A stretch of 64,000 nt of DNA from NCBI GenBank assembly GCA_008694505.1, contig VZDJ01000174.1, positions 8,892,106-8,956,105 on the forward strand, written 5' to 3'. A program made the translations under genes and the position numbers. Shown here in pieces: positions 36,463 through 46,261 of the stretch; position 1 is the first letter of the stretch, and every line of letters begins with the position of its first letter. This stretch comes from Cyanoderma ruficeps. Taxonomy: Eukaryota > Chordata > Aves > Passeriformes > Timaliidae. Under the pieces are notes generated by a model. It had not been told where the DNA came from and did no database searches. It was given only the letters and a program-made list of their open reading frames with translations.

Positions 36463-36509
36463 CCCCCTCTGCTCCTGCCCCTTTTCCCTCGGAGGAAGAC
36501 CGTGATGAT
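36463..36509 (+). other. Candidate small exon with consensus splice sites
   Basis: GGTCTCTCTCCTGCTCAG ends at 36462 and is a good acceptor; GATGAT|GTAAGTGG at 36510 is a near-perfect donor. The 47 bp between them are open in the frame reading PSAPAPFPSEEDRDD, a Pro/Ala then acidic segment. Length 47 is not a multiple of three (phase 2 bases in, phase 0 out), so skipping would shift frame. It lies about 100 bp left of a CNE-like block (36600-36780). No family is recognised; microexon, cryptic exon or chance are all possible. Confidence 0.2.
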
Positions 36510-36599
36510 GTAAGTGGACAATGCAGGGAGGCAGTAGTGGGGCAGGGAGAGCCTGCAGGAGATCGCCCGCAGGCAGAGAGGACACAATTACTGCACCAA

Positions 36600-36780
36600 C
36601 TGTCCGGCCAGGCCCAGCCAGGAGACTCCACTTAATGTAATTGAGTGTGAAGGCAGGCTGGAGACACTGCACCCGCTGCCTCAGCCCCCCCTGCCACAAT
36701 ATAGACACTATTGGCTGCTAATTGGCGCCAGTGGGCTGGTGCTAATTGTGCTCATGTCTTGGGCTGAGGACAGGCATGTG
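36600..36780. promoter_or_regulatory. CNE-like block with duplicated GCTAATTG
   Basis: GCTAATTG occurs at 36717-36724 and 36741-36748, 24 bp apart (a little over two helical turns), separated by GCGCCAGTGGG. Just upstream are CCACTTAATGTAATTGAGTG and ACAATATAGAC. Two identical homeodomain-type sites on the same DNA face suggest a cooperative element. This is inferred. Confidence 0.33.
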
Positions 36781-37837
36781 AAGGATGAAGGGGTCTGCTG
36801 GGAATAGGAGGAGGGGAGTGCCAGGGAGACAGTGGTCATACAAGTTGGAACAGGGCTTTAATTTCATATCAAATATTTAAGTAAGTGAGTGGAGGATCTG
36901 TGAACTCTCTTTGTGGTAACCCACAAAAGGCCTTGGGGAATAGCACCCCCCTGCCTCCAGCCCAGCCATGAGCTGCCTGAAGGCCTCTGTTCCTCTTCCT
37001 CCTTAGCTTTGTTTAATTAATTGAGAGAATTGCTAACGATCCTTTATTCCTCTTCATCCCTTCTCTCCTTTTATGCCATTGCATCCTCATTCTTTATTTC
37101 GAAGATTCAGCTTTTCCAAATCCAGGGCCATCCAATATTTACACATGGAAATTTTGGCTGAACAGAATGACAGCTAAGGCAGAGATCAGACTCATTACCC
37201 TGAAATTTGAGACAGTCTGCTTTGTACAAGCAAGGCCAGGATGAGCAGTGGGGACTGTGTGGTGTTGTTTCTTAGAAATATCCAGTCAGTCTTTGGAAAC
37301 AGAACTTCGCACGCATCAGGTGTCAGTAAGACATATGTTCAGAAATACCCCTTTGGGCTAGGAACACTAGTTCAGATGTGAATTGTACCTGCATGCTGTC
37401 TTGCTTCTAAGATTTGAGTCTCAAAAATGGGCAGGAAAGGTCTAATTAAGCTGTGCTGTGCTGGAAGAGCCCCTGCAAGGAGGTGACCTGGGTGTGATGG
37501 TGTGTCAGTGAAGGGGGAGTTTGGTACATGGGAAATGTTCTTCGCTCTACCCAACGTGAATGATTTTTGTGATGATAAGATGCACCAGCCTTTGATAGAT
37601 CCTGGGAACAAGCTGACAGTGTTGGGAACTCTGCTGAGAGTTCTGGCTGCCACCACTGGTTTACCAAGTCCAGGTAATAGAAACTTGAATGTGCTTGACT
37701 TAGGGTTTGAGGTGCAGCCAATTTCACCTGGATTCAGATTCCATCTCTCAGATCCAGCTGCTGCATAGGTTTGTCTTGAGCTGAAGGTGGTAGATTATCA
37801 GATGTTTTACACTTTCCTCCTTTCAGTGTCTTAAAGT

Positions 37838-37859
37838 CAAAGTGACTTAGGTCACTTTG
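37838..37859. promoter_or_regulatory. Perfect 9-bp inverted repeat, nuclear-receptor-like
   Basis: CAAAGTGAC (37838-37846) and GTCACTTTG (37851-37859) flank TTAG. The centre reads TGACTTAGGTCA, which contains one perfect nuclear-receptor half site (AGGTCA) facing a near-perfect inverse copy. A dimeric receptor site is possible. The symmetry is seen directly and the function is inferred. Confidence 0.4.
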
Positions 37860-37950
37860 CCTTGATTTTGAAGGACCTGGAGCCTTGTGATGCAGTTTTG
37901 TGACTGACTTAAGACAGTGTGACCGTGGGAAGCACCATCCAGAGGTACAA

Positions 37951-37997
37951 GCTCATCCTGCCTGGGGGTTCCTCTCATCTCAAATAATTCTGTGATT
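37951..37997 (+). mobile_element. Possible CR1 LINE 3' tail relic
   Basis: GGGGGTTCCTCTCATCTCAA followed by ATAATTCTGTGATT resembles a decayed CR1 terminus (GGTCCCTTCCAACCTCAA, ATTCTGTGATTCTGTG). Only the last 45-50 bp can be matched by eye and no clear upstream CR1 text is visible, so chance resemblance is possible. If real, it is plus-strand and old. Confidence 0.42.
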
Positions 37998-38143
37998 GGC
38001 AGTTGCATTTGGAAACAAAATCTCTTCATTCCATTGAAAGCAATTGTTTTCTTTCTTAGTTTACTGCTGATTTTCTACATGATCCAGGTTTTTATATGGG
38101 TCATTCCTTCCCAAAGAAGCTGGAAGGAAAAGTGTGATCAGGG

Positions 38144-38162
38144 GAGAGAGAGAGAGAGAGAG
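38144..38162 (+). repeat. (GA)n microsatellite
   Basis: Nineteen nucleotides of alternating GA, an obvious candidate length polymorphism and possible GAGA-type site. Confidence 0.9.
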
Positions 38163-38935
38163 CAGTGACCAGTGTCTTATTTTTATTAGAAATCACAAGA
38201 TGTTCACATCCCCATTTCCTCCTAAACCTTGACCATAATGGGCCTTGCAGTGCTGCACTAAACAATGCATAAATAACTTTAAACTTGAGCTGTTTTAATT
38301 GTGTTACATTTGTCTGGTATGTAACACAATGATGACTTGTTTGGCCTCAAGGCACTTCTGTTATAAAATGTTCAATATTAAATAATAATTGCAGAAAGTA
38401 CTTTAATAGGTTTTCTGGGCAGGATGTTCCAAATCCATATCTCACAGGCCACTGCATTCAGATAACAGTTTCAATCTAAAATTAATTTTTAATGTCCTGA
38501 TATCTAGGCAATTTTAAGCTTTTTATAAATTATCACAATGTGCAGATTCTTGGGTGAAAGGCTTAGGCATCCAAAGTTCTCAGCCTCTTTCTTTCTTTCT
38601 CTCAAAATGTAATCCCAGAACTGATGTATGAGGCCTTTAAACTCCTTTGACAGCACGTCACTTTTACTAAGGCAGGCACAAAGTGAGTGAAAGCTCTGCA
38701 GTGATTTGTTTCAAAACCTAAGTTCCAAATCCCAAGCTCATGAACTATCAGTTCTGTCTTAAAATCAAAATATGCCTACCTCTTCCATGCAGACACCAGC
38801 TTCTAGAATATGGCATCCTTAAGAGAGCCTGTAAGCTTGGGAGAAAAGCAAACCATTGTAGGTCAGGGATATATTGGGCCAGACTTGTACCAGGTACAAA
38901 AAGATGCTGTACATGGCTTTTCTTTCTCTCTTCAG

Positions 38936-39310
38936 CTTTCCTCTTCAAAGGACTTCATCCTTGTGAAGGTTCATCAGATTCTTTGCTCAGATGATGTGGC
39001 ATTACCCTCTAGGGCTGCTGATGGATCCTATAGGGTGTACAAAGTACCTTTAGCACCAGAGCTTCAATTCTGCTTATTGATTGTTCTGCTCATCCTTCTG
39101 GATCTAGCTCTTCGGTGTAGAGCTGAGATAGCCACGCTAGCTCCTAGGCAGCCACGAAAAAAATGCAGTGGCCTGGTTGGTGTGAGCCTTCTGAGACTGT
39201 GCTCATGTTGTCTTCTTGCCTTCCTTTTATTCTGGGTTTTTGTGCTTTCCCTTGAGTCAACAGTGGTCATCTCACAGCGGGGTGGTAAATCAGCTCATTG
39301 CTCCAGCTGA
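38936..39310 (+). other. Open frame after a strong acceptor-like site, two hydrophobic segments
   Basis: CTTTTCTTTCTCTCTTCAG ends at 38935, an excellent splice acceptor. From 38936 the frame is open to a stop at 39308-39310 (open region begins at an ATG at 38810). The translation has two long hydrophobic stretches, ELQFCLLIVLLILLDLALRC near 39058-39117 and a Cys-rich one, LLRLCSCCLLAFLLFWVFVL, near 39189-39248, separated by a basic linker (RQPRKKCSG). That would suit a two-pass membrane protein, but T-rich DNA gives Leu/Phe/Val-rich frames by default. No similarity is recognised. A terminal exon or lncRNA exon is possible; chance is most likely. Confidence 0.15.
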
Positions 39311-42300
39311 AAGCTTAGATATCTACATTTTTATTTCTTTTTTATTCTTCTGGTTTTGCTACGCTAGTTTGTAGGTCAGAAAGCTGAGCTGGTTAGTTGG
39401 GAAGTGGTAGGATCACTAGTGCTGATGGAAAGGAAGGAACTGGAATGTGTAGTTTGCAGCACTGAGACTGTCCCTCTGTGGTCTTTATTTGGCTTAATCC
39501 AGCTATAAATGTAATCCAACAGATGGAGTTTGTTTAATCAAATGCCCCTCTTTTTGACCAAATTATGGGGATCATATCACAGAGGGCCATGTTCACTGAG
39601 CTCAGTTTGGAGTAGATCCCTCTCATAACCTATTGTAAAACTGAGATTATGTCACCTAAAGAGCATGACAATGGGTCTGTATCAGGAGAGTGTCAATGGC
39701 CTAATGGCTCAAATGCTTCCAGCTGGGCATGGACTGGTGCCTTGCTGAGTAGGAATGGACCTGCTGATAACTGCAAAAGCAACATCAGCTAAATGTCTGT
39801 AGAGCTGTGGGGCCTTGGGCAGGGTCTCTGCAGCACTTCTGTCCTCTGCCAGCTTCCAAGTGTGCAGCACAAGAGACTAAGCCCAGTTCTCTCCCAGAAA
39901 TCATAATCCACATCTTAAGGCATGGAACTCCCCTTTGGCATCATGCTGAGTCTCTCTTGGACCTTTGCATCTACCTGTGCTTTAGAAAAAGAGAATGTCC
40001 TGGGAGTTTCCTCTAGGTCAGCCTAGGGATTTGTGTGGGGCTTATTTGTGTGAGAAAACAGATGGTACATTTGATTGTTCTGTGGATTGGGAAACCAAGA
40101 AAAGCTGCCATTCTAATGGAATGTAAGTACCAGCAACTGCTTCCTCACTTTCAGTGGGTTAATGCCCCAGAACAAAACTGTTCCAGTCTCTGCTCATCTC
40201 CGAGAACCTGAACCCAGGGCTTTAACCAGAGGACAAGGTGGATTCTTCTTTGTGTATTGTCTTCAATAGGTCAGTGCCAAGTGTAGCAAACAGAACCATT
40301 CTATCAATGTGGATCTTATTTTTCTTCCTTCAGAGGATTCCTGTATTTTATGTTGCAGTACTGGTTTGAAAGGCAACTGTGACCAAAGAATAAAGGGAGG
40401 AACCCAATTCCACTGTCTTAAATTGTGGAATGTTTTTCCTTTAAAGCCTCTCCCTCCATTACATGCCTTTCCTCTGCACACATTTTAAGTGAACTCATTG
40501 GGGCTGAAAGAGATTGGTTTGACAGGCTTGATGATTCACACCTTCTGTTCAGCTTCCTACTTCAAACCAGCCCAGGCTTAAAGAGGAGAGGTCAACAGCT
40601 TTAATGTAAGGCTGTGATTACTGTCATTCTGACTGGGTAGGAAGTATCTGAATCCAAGACCTCATTCTTCCATTAGGCAGTGGAAGAATTTGCACCCTGT
40701 GTGTGATATTGGTGAGACATTGAACCTTGACCTCAAAATGTATTGTGCTGTCACCTCTGGCTTCCCTTTTGGACACACCAGTTCTCCCCGAGCTGCTCAG
40801 AGTGTGTGGTGCATCTGGTGATACCACTGCTGTGAGGGCTTGCTTTGCACTGCATTGCAATCAGATCATTTTTACACGGTAAGTAGCTATTAATTACTGC
40901 TGCTGGAGTGTTAGTGCACAAAAACACTCTCCCTGAAAGCTGGGTAGCTAGATGGAATGCTAAATGTGGGTGCATATTAATGACTGAGGAGCTCATTAGC
41001 TACACTTGCAAGGATGGAATGACTGAGGTTTCCTGAATGTCTCTACAAACCCATAAAGTAAAAATGCATCTCTGTACTCAGAGCAAGGAACAACACAACA
41101 AACACAACCCTACATGCAAGGCCACTCAACCCAGCTGACTGATGGACAGTCCCTCCTGACCAGACAGAACATTCGCCCTTCTGAAGGCACAGACACAAAG
41201 GTTCAAAGGGTGGCACTTTCCTCAGTTTCTGCACTGGTTGTAGAAATGTGACTTCACAGAAATTACCCCGTGTCTGTGTGCAACAAATCCTGTCCCAGTG
41301 TATCTCTGTGTTTCCCACAGAAATGCTGACGGCCACCTGCAGCACACCCTGTCACAGCACACAGTTTTGCTTTTCTTCATCAAAATAAAAAATCCCATTG
41401 ATTTTTACTTTTCATGCTTCCGTTACCAGCTCCTGCTAACAACTGCCACTGCTGTTCCTTATCAATATTTGATGAGCAGGGTGAGGTGGAATGGAGAAGC
41501 CCTGTGAGTTTCTCCTTCTAAATGGTCTCTGTGAGGGTTGAGGTTTTGTGGCTTATGTTTATTTTCTCTGTCTGTTTTACTCAGTTGGTTCAGGTCCTGA
41601 AGGTGACTGCTGCTAAAAGATAGGATAGAAGTAGGACATCTCTCTTCCCCTACACCCTGTTCCCTGTTCATGCCTTTATCTCTCTGTTTGCCCTCTTGAG
41701 TAGGCTCATGGATGATTTTGTGGACTTTCGAGTCTTTAGATCCTTGGTGAAATTCATCAACAGCGGAAGGTCAAGCAACACTTACTTGTACGTAGCCAAC
41801 ATAACTTCTCCTTAACTAGTTTTTCCCAGGCTTTATCCAGCTAAGTGTTCTCAGGAAATAAGCTCTCATTTTTAAAATTATCTTTCAACTCACAGAATTA
41901 ATGACTGCCCTAGTACCTTACTAAGTTGTGCTTGAAAAAAAGAGTCACTCCAGAATAGAGTAGCGTGCCTTCAGGACATGTCTCTGAGTTGTAACTCTTC
42001 ATTTATTCTTCACTTGTTATAACAAAGAAGCTTCCATAGTTCCTGAGATTCTTTTCTTTTCTTATGCTTAGGCAGCTATTAAAACTTTCTTTGTGAATGT
42101 GAGCTTATGTCAAAGTAAGGTCAAAGGCTCGTTCTGAAATGAGAATTCAGTGCTTTGCTTAAAACGGCATTTCTGCAAATACTTTTCACTCTAAAGATCT
42201 AGTTGGAGTTTACAAGGATGGAGTCCTTGAGGGCCATAACCCAGAGAACTGTACATGACACGTGAAACATCATTTCAATGGGCTCTGTGGTGAGAATATT

Positions 42301-42502
42301 TGAGAAGCAAACAAAGCTCAGAAAATGCAGCAGAGGGAGTGTGGAAGCCTGGCACACCGTGCATGCTGGGCTGCCAGTGCTGGAGAAACAGGCTGCCAGC
42401 TCTGCAGCCTCTGCATCTGCCACCTGATTTCAGGTTACTGAGCACAGATACTCAGGTTGGCAGCTGCAGGATAATCCCAGCAGCCGTGATCAGCGGAAAT
42501 GC

Positions 42503-42536
42503 GCTGAACATTTCCATGTGCTGAACATTTCCATGC
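42503..42536 (+). repeat. Tandem duplication of a 17-bp unit
   Basis: GCTGAACATTTCCATGT (42503-42519) is followed directly by GCTGAACATTTCCATGC (42520-42536), 16 of 17 identical, then an extra CATG. This is a simple slippage-type duplication, probably polymorphic between individuals or species. Confidence 0.85.
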
Positions 42537-42697
42537 CATGTGGCATCCCAGAACAGGGGAGACCCACCAGCAAATGCAGGATGCTGCCAAGGTGCTGCTG
42601 GGAACAACCCCCTTCCCCTTCCCTGGGATTTAGGCTGTGAGGGCTCACTGCAGGGAGATGGAGGTTTGTCATCGGTTGGGCAGGACGTAGGTGGAGG

Positions 42698-42719
42698 CAT
42701 CAGGACCTCATCAGGACCT
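42698..42719 (+). repeat. Tandem duplication of an 11-bp unit
   Basis: CATCAGGACCT occurs twice head to tail (42698-42708 and 42709-42719). It is 160 bp from the 17-bp tandem duplication, so this interval shows two independent short duplications. Confidence 0.8.
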
Positions 42720-45046
42720 TCTGGGATTAAAACAGGGGAACAACTGAAGGGGGAACTTGCAAGGGTAGAAAAGACCCTTGTTTTTACTGTAGCCATCAAT
42801 AGCCTTACAGAGTGACTGGCAAACAACTTAAAGATCTGAATAAACCTCATAATCATGAGGTGGAAAATTGGTTAAGGAAAACCAGTGTATGCTTCCTCAG
42901 TTCCTCCATGGTAAAAGACAATAAATCAAAGAAAGGTATTTTGTGTTAAGCAAAACGCTTTTTGCCTCGTTTTGATGTTGTTTTTTTCATCTTGATATGG
43001 TATAAAATTTCCAAGTTAAACAAGTCTAGGCTTTTTTGGTGGCTTCATTTCAAATCTAAATACCTGGGGATGTCTTCCAGTTTCATGATTCTGTTCCTGT
43101 GATGGCAAAGTTCAACCTCTCCTTGTTCTTGCTGTGCTCTGACCATAAGGACCTCTTTCAAAATGAGCATTAAAAGTCATCTGGAGGACAAGCACAGGGA
43201 TCCAGGTAAGTGACTGAAACAACTGCAAACACATAGGAGACAAGAGAAAACATGAGCACATGGCACCAAGAGCCTTCAAATACGTCACCAATCTACTGCA
43301 AAACAAGTAACAAGAGAGAGAAGGGCAAAAGCTGGGCAAAGGTCTTGGAAAGGCAGCTTTTCCATGGCACAGCATAAATCTTGAGGTTGTTTGATGTGTG
43401 CTGTGAAATGCTGCTGGGTGAAGAGAAAGAAGGGATTCTGTCTCTCAGAATATAACTCTTGCCAAGTTCCTCAGGGTGACACAAGAATCAGCAACATACA
43501 AAGTTCTTTGAGTTGTTTTGTTTGATTTGTTTGGGGAATTTTTATGTTTCTTAGGGTTTGTTTTTTTTTATTTTCCTGGACCACTGCTTTTAACTCTCCT
43601 CCATTGCCCCTCCTTTTGATGATTTCAAGATTGCTGGTATCCAGAATTCAGCTCAGGGCCATCTGGAGACCCTCTGCTGCAGCATCATTAGTCCCATGCA
43701 GGACAGGTTGGCCATACTCATTTCACATCTGCAGATGTGGACAAATCTAATTATCCATCTCCTGTACAAGTCTTACAGAAAAATTGTAGCTGAGTCCTTG
43801 GAATATAGTGAAAACACTTGAGAGTTTCACAGACTTTGAAATTTTCTTTGGACTCAATGTAGGATTCAAAGCTGTTTGTCGGGATGTCTGGAGGCCGCCT
43901 TCTCCCAACTTTCCTTGTAGGTCTCCTCCAGTGAGCAAGTCAGTGGTTTTCTTCTTGTACAGTGACTGTGGGGTCTGTGGGCAGCGTGAAGTTGGTGAGC
44001 AATGCTGGGATCAGGGGTCCATGTGGGATCAGTCACACTGCAATGCCAGATTTAGAGTGTTGGGTTATGTCCCCTATAACAGACTTCCCTGTTTCATGAA
44101 CCCAAAGTCTGCTTTGGGGAGATACTCCAGGTTATTCCTCTCCTTAATCTTGCATCCAAACCTCTTGGGCAGCACATGCACAGGTTGGTGTGGGCACCCC
44201 ACAAACCTCTGCCCTGGTTCTACCCCCAGGCACCGTGTCCAGAGTCCATTCCCAGTGACTACGCAATCCAGTTCTGTCTTCCAAATGGTTTAGCAAACCA
44301 CATCCTTTCTGTGAGAGAAAAATGATCTTTCTTCATTTGTAATATCTTTCCTAAAATGTGCTGTACAATCATGTCTCTAAAATATATGAGGCGATAGAGC
44401 AACTATATTGAAAAATAGCACATACTTGGCTAGTTTTGCTAATAAGTAAAATATACAGGTCTGAATATGACAACTGTATGTGTTGAAATATATTGAAAAC
44501 ATATTTGGATCATTCCACACAGACCGAAATATTGAAAACTGGCCAAATCTGTAAAAAATTTAAGTCTGTGTTTTATATATTATATATTTAAAAATCATTT
44601 TCACAAACAGATAGCAAGGAACCTTGCTACGAAGATGTGGGAAATACTAACCAGGCTTTATTTTTTCCTGATGGGAACCAGTGATCATGGATGCTGTGTC
44701 ATTACAGACACTGTGGTAAGAGTTAACCTGGCTGCTGGCTCATAATTTGTGTGCTGGGCCCAGCACAGGGGTCCATTGATCTTAATAGAGACCACTCAGG
44801 AACGGGGAATTCCAACAGTAACGGCTCCCTCGGCATTGCTGGTGCTGATTTAAGTCCGAGCATTTCTTCCTCTGCAGTCTCTTTGGATTAGCCTGGGAAT
44901 GGACGGGAGAGTGGGAGTGAGAGCAGTTGTGACAGCTCTTAGATGGAGGAGCTTGCAATTTCTAGAGAAACGAGAAGTTTCTGGAGGCTGAGGATTCCAA
45001 CAGTGATATGACCCCACAGACAATGCAATTGTCCTGGACTTTGCAG

Positions 45047-45104
45047 GAAAACAAGGATGTCTATTTATTGTTAGCTCCTGCTGGCATTCCTAAGCATTCT
45101 CTAG
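45047..45104 (+). other. Candidate small exon, weak
   Basis: GTCCTGGACTTTGCAG ends at 45046 and CTAG|GTAAGTCC begins the donor at 45105. The 58 bp between are open, reading ENKDVYLLLAPAGIPKHSL plus one base. The acceptor's pyrimidine tract is short. No recognised domain. It is listed because both signals are close to consensus and properly spaced. Confidence 0.14.
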
Positions 45105-46165
45105 GTAAGTCCAGAGATGTCTGGATACCCTGGCTCCTCTGGGAAGTGCCCTTTTGCAGCATGACACAGAGTTACCTTTTGAGTTTTTCTGTGTTTATCG
45201 TTATACCTCTGAAAGGTATGGGGCAGGAGACCCTGGTGCTTTGCCATGGAGGATCCAGGGCTTTCTCTCCCTGCGTGTTGTAGCAGCAGTGGGATCCCCA
45301 GTGGAGATGGAGGCCTTTGGATGTGCTTCTGTTGGAGTTGGGATTGGTCTGCTTTGCTGATGGACCTGTTATGTGTTGCCAGGAAAATACATTCCCTTGG
45401 CAATTTCACAGCAATTGCAGGCAAATTAGTGACCTCTCTAAGTTAGAGATGAATGTTTTAGAGATGGAAAAAAGGCCATTTGAAGACCTGTGATGAGAAC
45501 TGGTTCTGTTTGAGAGTTGCTTGGTAGGACCAGCAAGGGCTTGGCTTCCTCATCCAAGGTTAAACCAGGTCAGCAGCTGAGGGAGATCTCACCCAGAGAG
45601 CAGCTTTTAAAGGAAGACCACTGTCCCCTGGGATGATCTTCCTGACTGATTTGGAGGTGAGCAGAGTTTTCTTTGATTCTTAAAGTTGTCCAATTCCTCT
45701 GTTAGGAAAAAGCATTTAAGCCAATTTAGAGTCGTAAAACTGGCTCACTGTGAGAATGAATCATCGATGTCTCAAGCAGGAGTCATGAATCCTATGATCA
45801 TGTTGACTGGGTGAATGTACTTCTGCCAACTACACAAAGTTTGCACAAACATTTATCTGCATGCAGAAAGTTGGAGAGAGATCAGCCCCAGACAGAACTG
45901 AAAGTCAGGTACATCAGGGGCCCTGTCGTGAGGTGACTGAGGCGGATTAGAAATGTCAAAATGGGAATCGTGGTTGTTTTTACACTTCCGAGATCCCTTG
46001 TGCCCTGGAGATGAGCTGCTCCGAGTGGTGCCCTTGTGTTCTGAACAGCATCACCCTGCTGAGAGCTGGAACACCTAAACATCCCTAATGAAAACAAGGA
46101 GCAAACCAGAATTCTCCTGAAAAATAAACAAGCCCACTTCCATGACCTCTTCTTGACCTCCCAAT

Positions 46166-46196
46166 GAGGTGCTAATTACTAGAGGATTAGCACCTC
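46166..46196. repeat. Perfect 11-bp inverted repeat with 9-nt loop
   Basis: GAGGTGCTAAT (46166-46176) and ATTAGCACCTC (46186-46196) are exact reverse complements separated by TACTAGAGG. Each arm carries a TAAT core. The stem would form a stable hairpin in RNA or a cruciform in DNA, or a symmetric protein site. Flanks do not extend the pairing. Confidence 0.8.
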
Positions 46197-46253
46197 TTCT
46201 GTATCACAATGCACTCAGCCAAAGGAGCAGGAGGTGACAACACTCAGCACAAA

Positions 46254-46261
46254 ATGCAAAT
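46254..46261 (+). promoter_or_regulatory. POU octamer ATGCAAAT (one of five in the right half)
   Basis: Exact octamers occur at 46254-46261, 46844-46851 (reverse), 47561-47568, 50841-50848 (reverse) and 63354-63361. POU factors bind this site. Three copies within 1.3 kb (46254-47568) is a mild cluster; single copies are expected by chance. Confidence 0.3.

Larger units (their letters stand above)
34918..42502. other. No confirmed gene
   Basis: Contains the small-exon candidate at 36463, the CNE-like block at 36600, the hairpin at 37838, a possible CR1 tail, the (GA)n tract and the hydrophobic open frame at 38936. 38260-38560 is AT-rich. Nothing else is recognised. Confidence 0.5.

Noticed and set aside
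43808..44293. 161-codon plus-strand open frame with many Cys
   Set aside because: Cysteines show no regular spacing of a known module, and no splice context or relative was recognised.
44570..44592. TATATATTATATATT as a TATA promoter or palindrome
   Set aside because: It lies in a broadly AT-rich stretch where such strings are expected.
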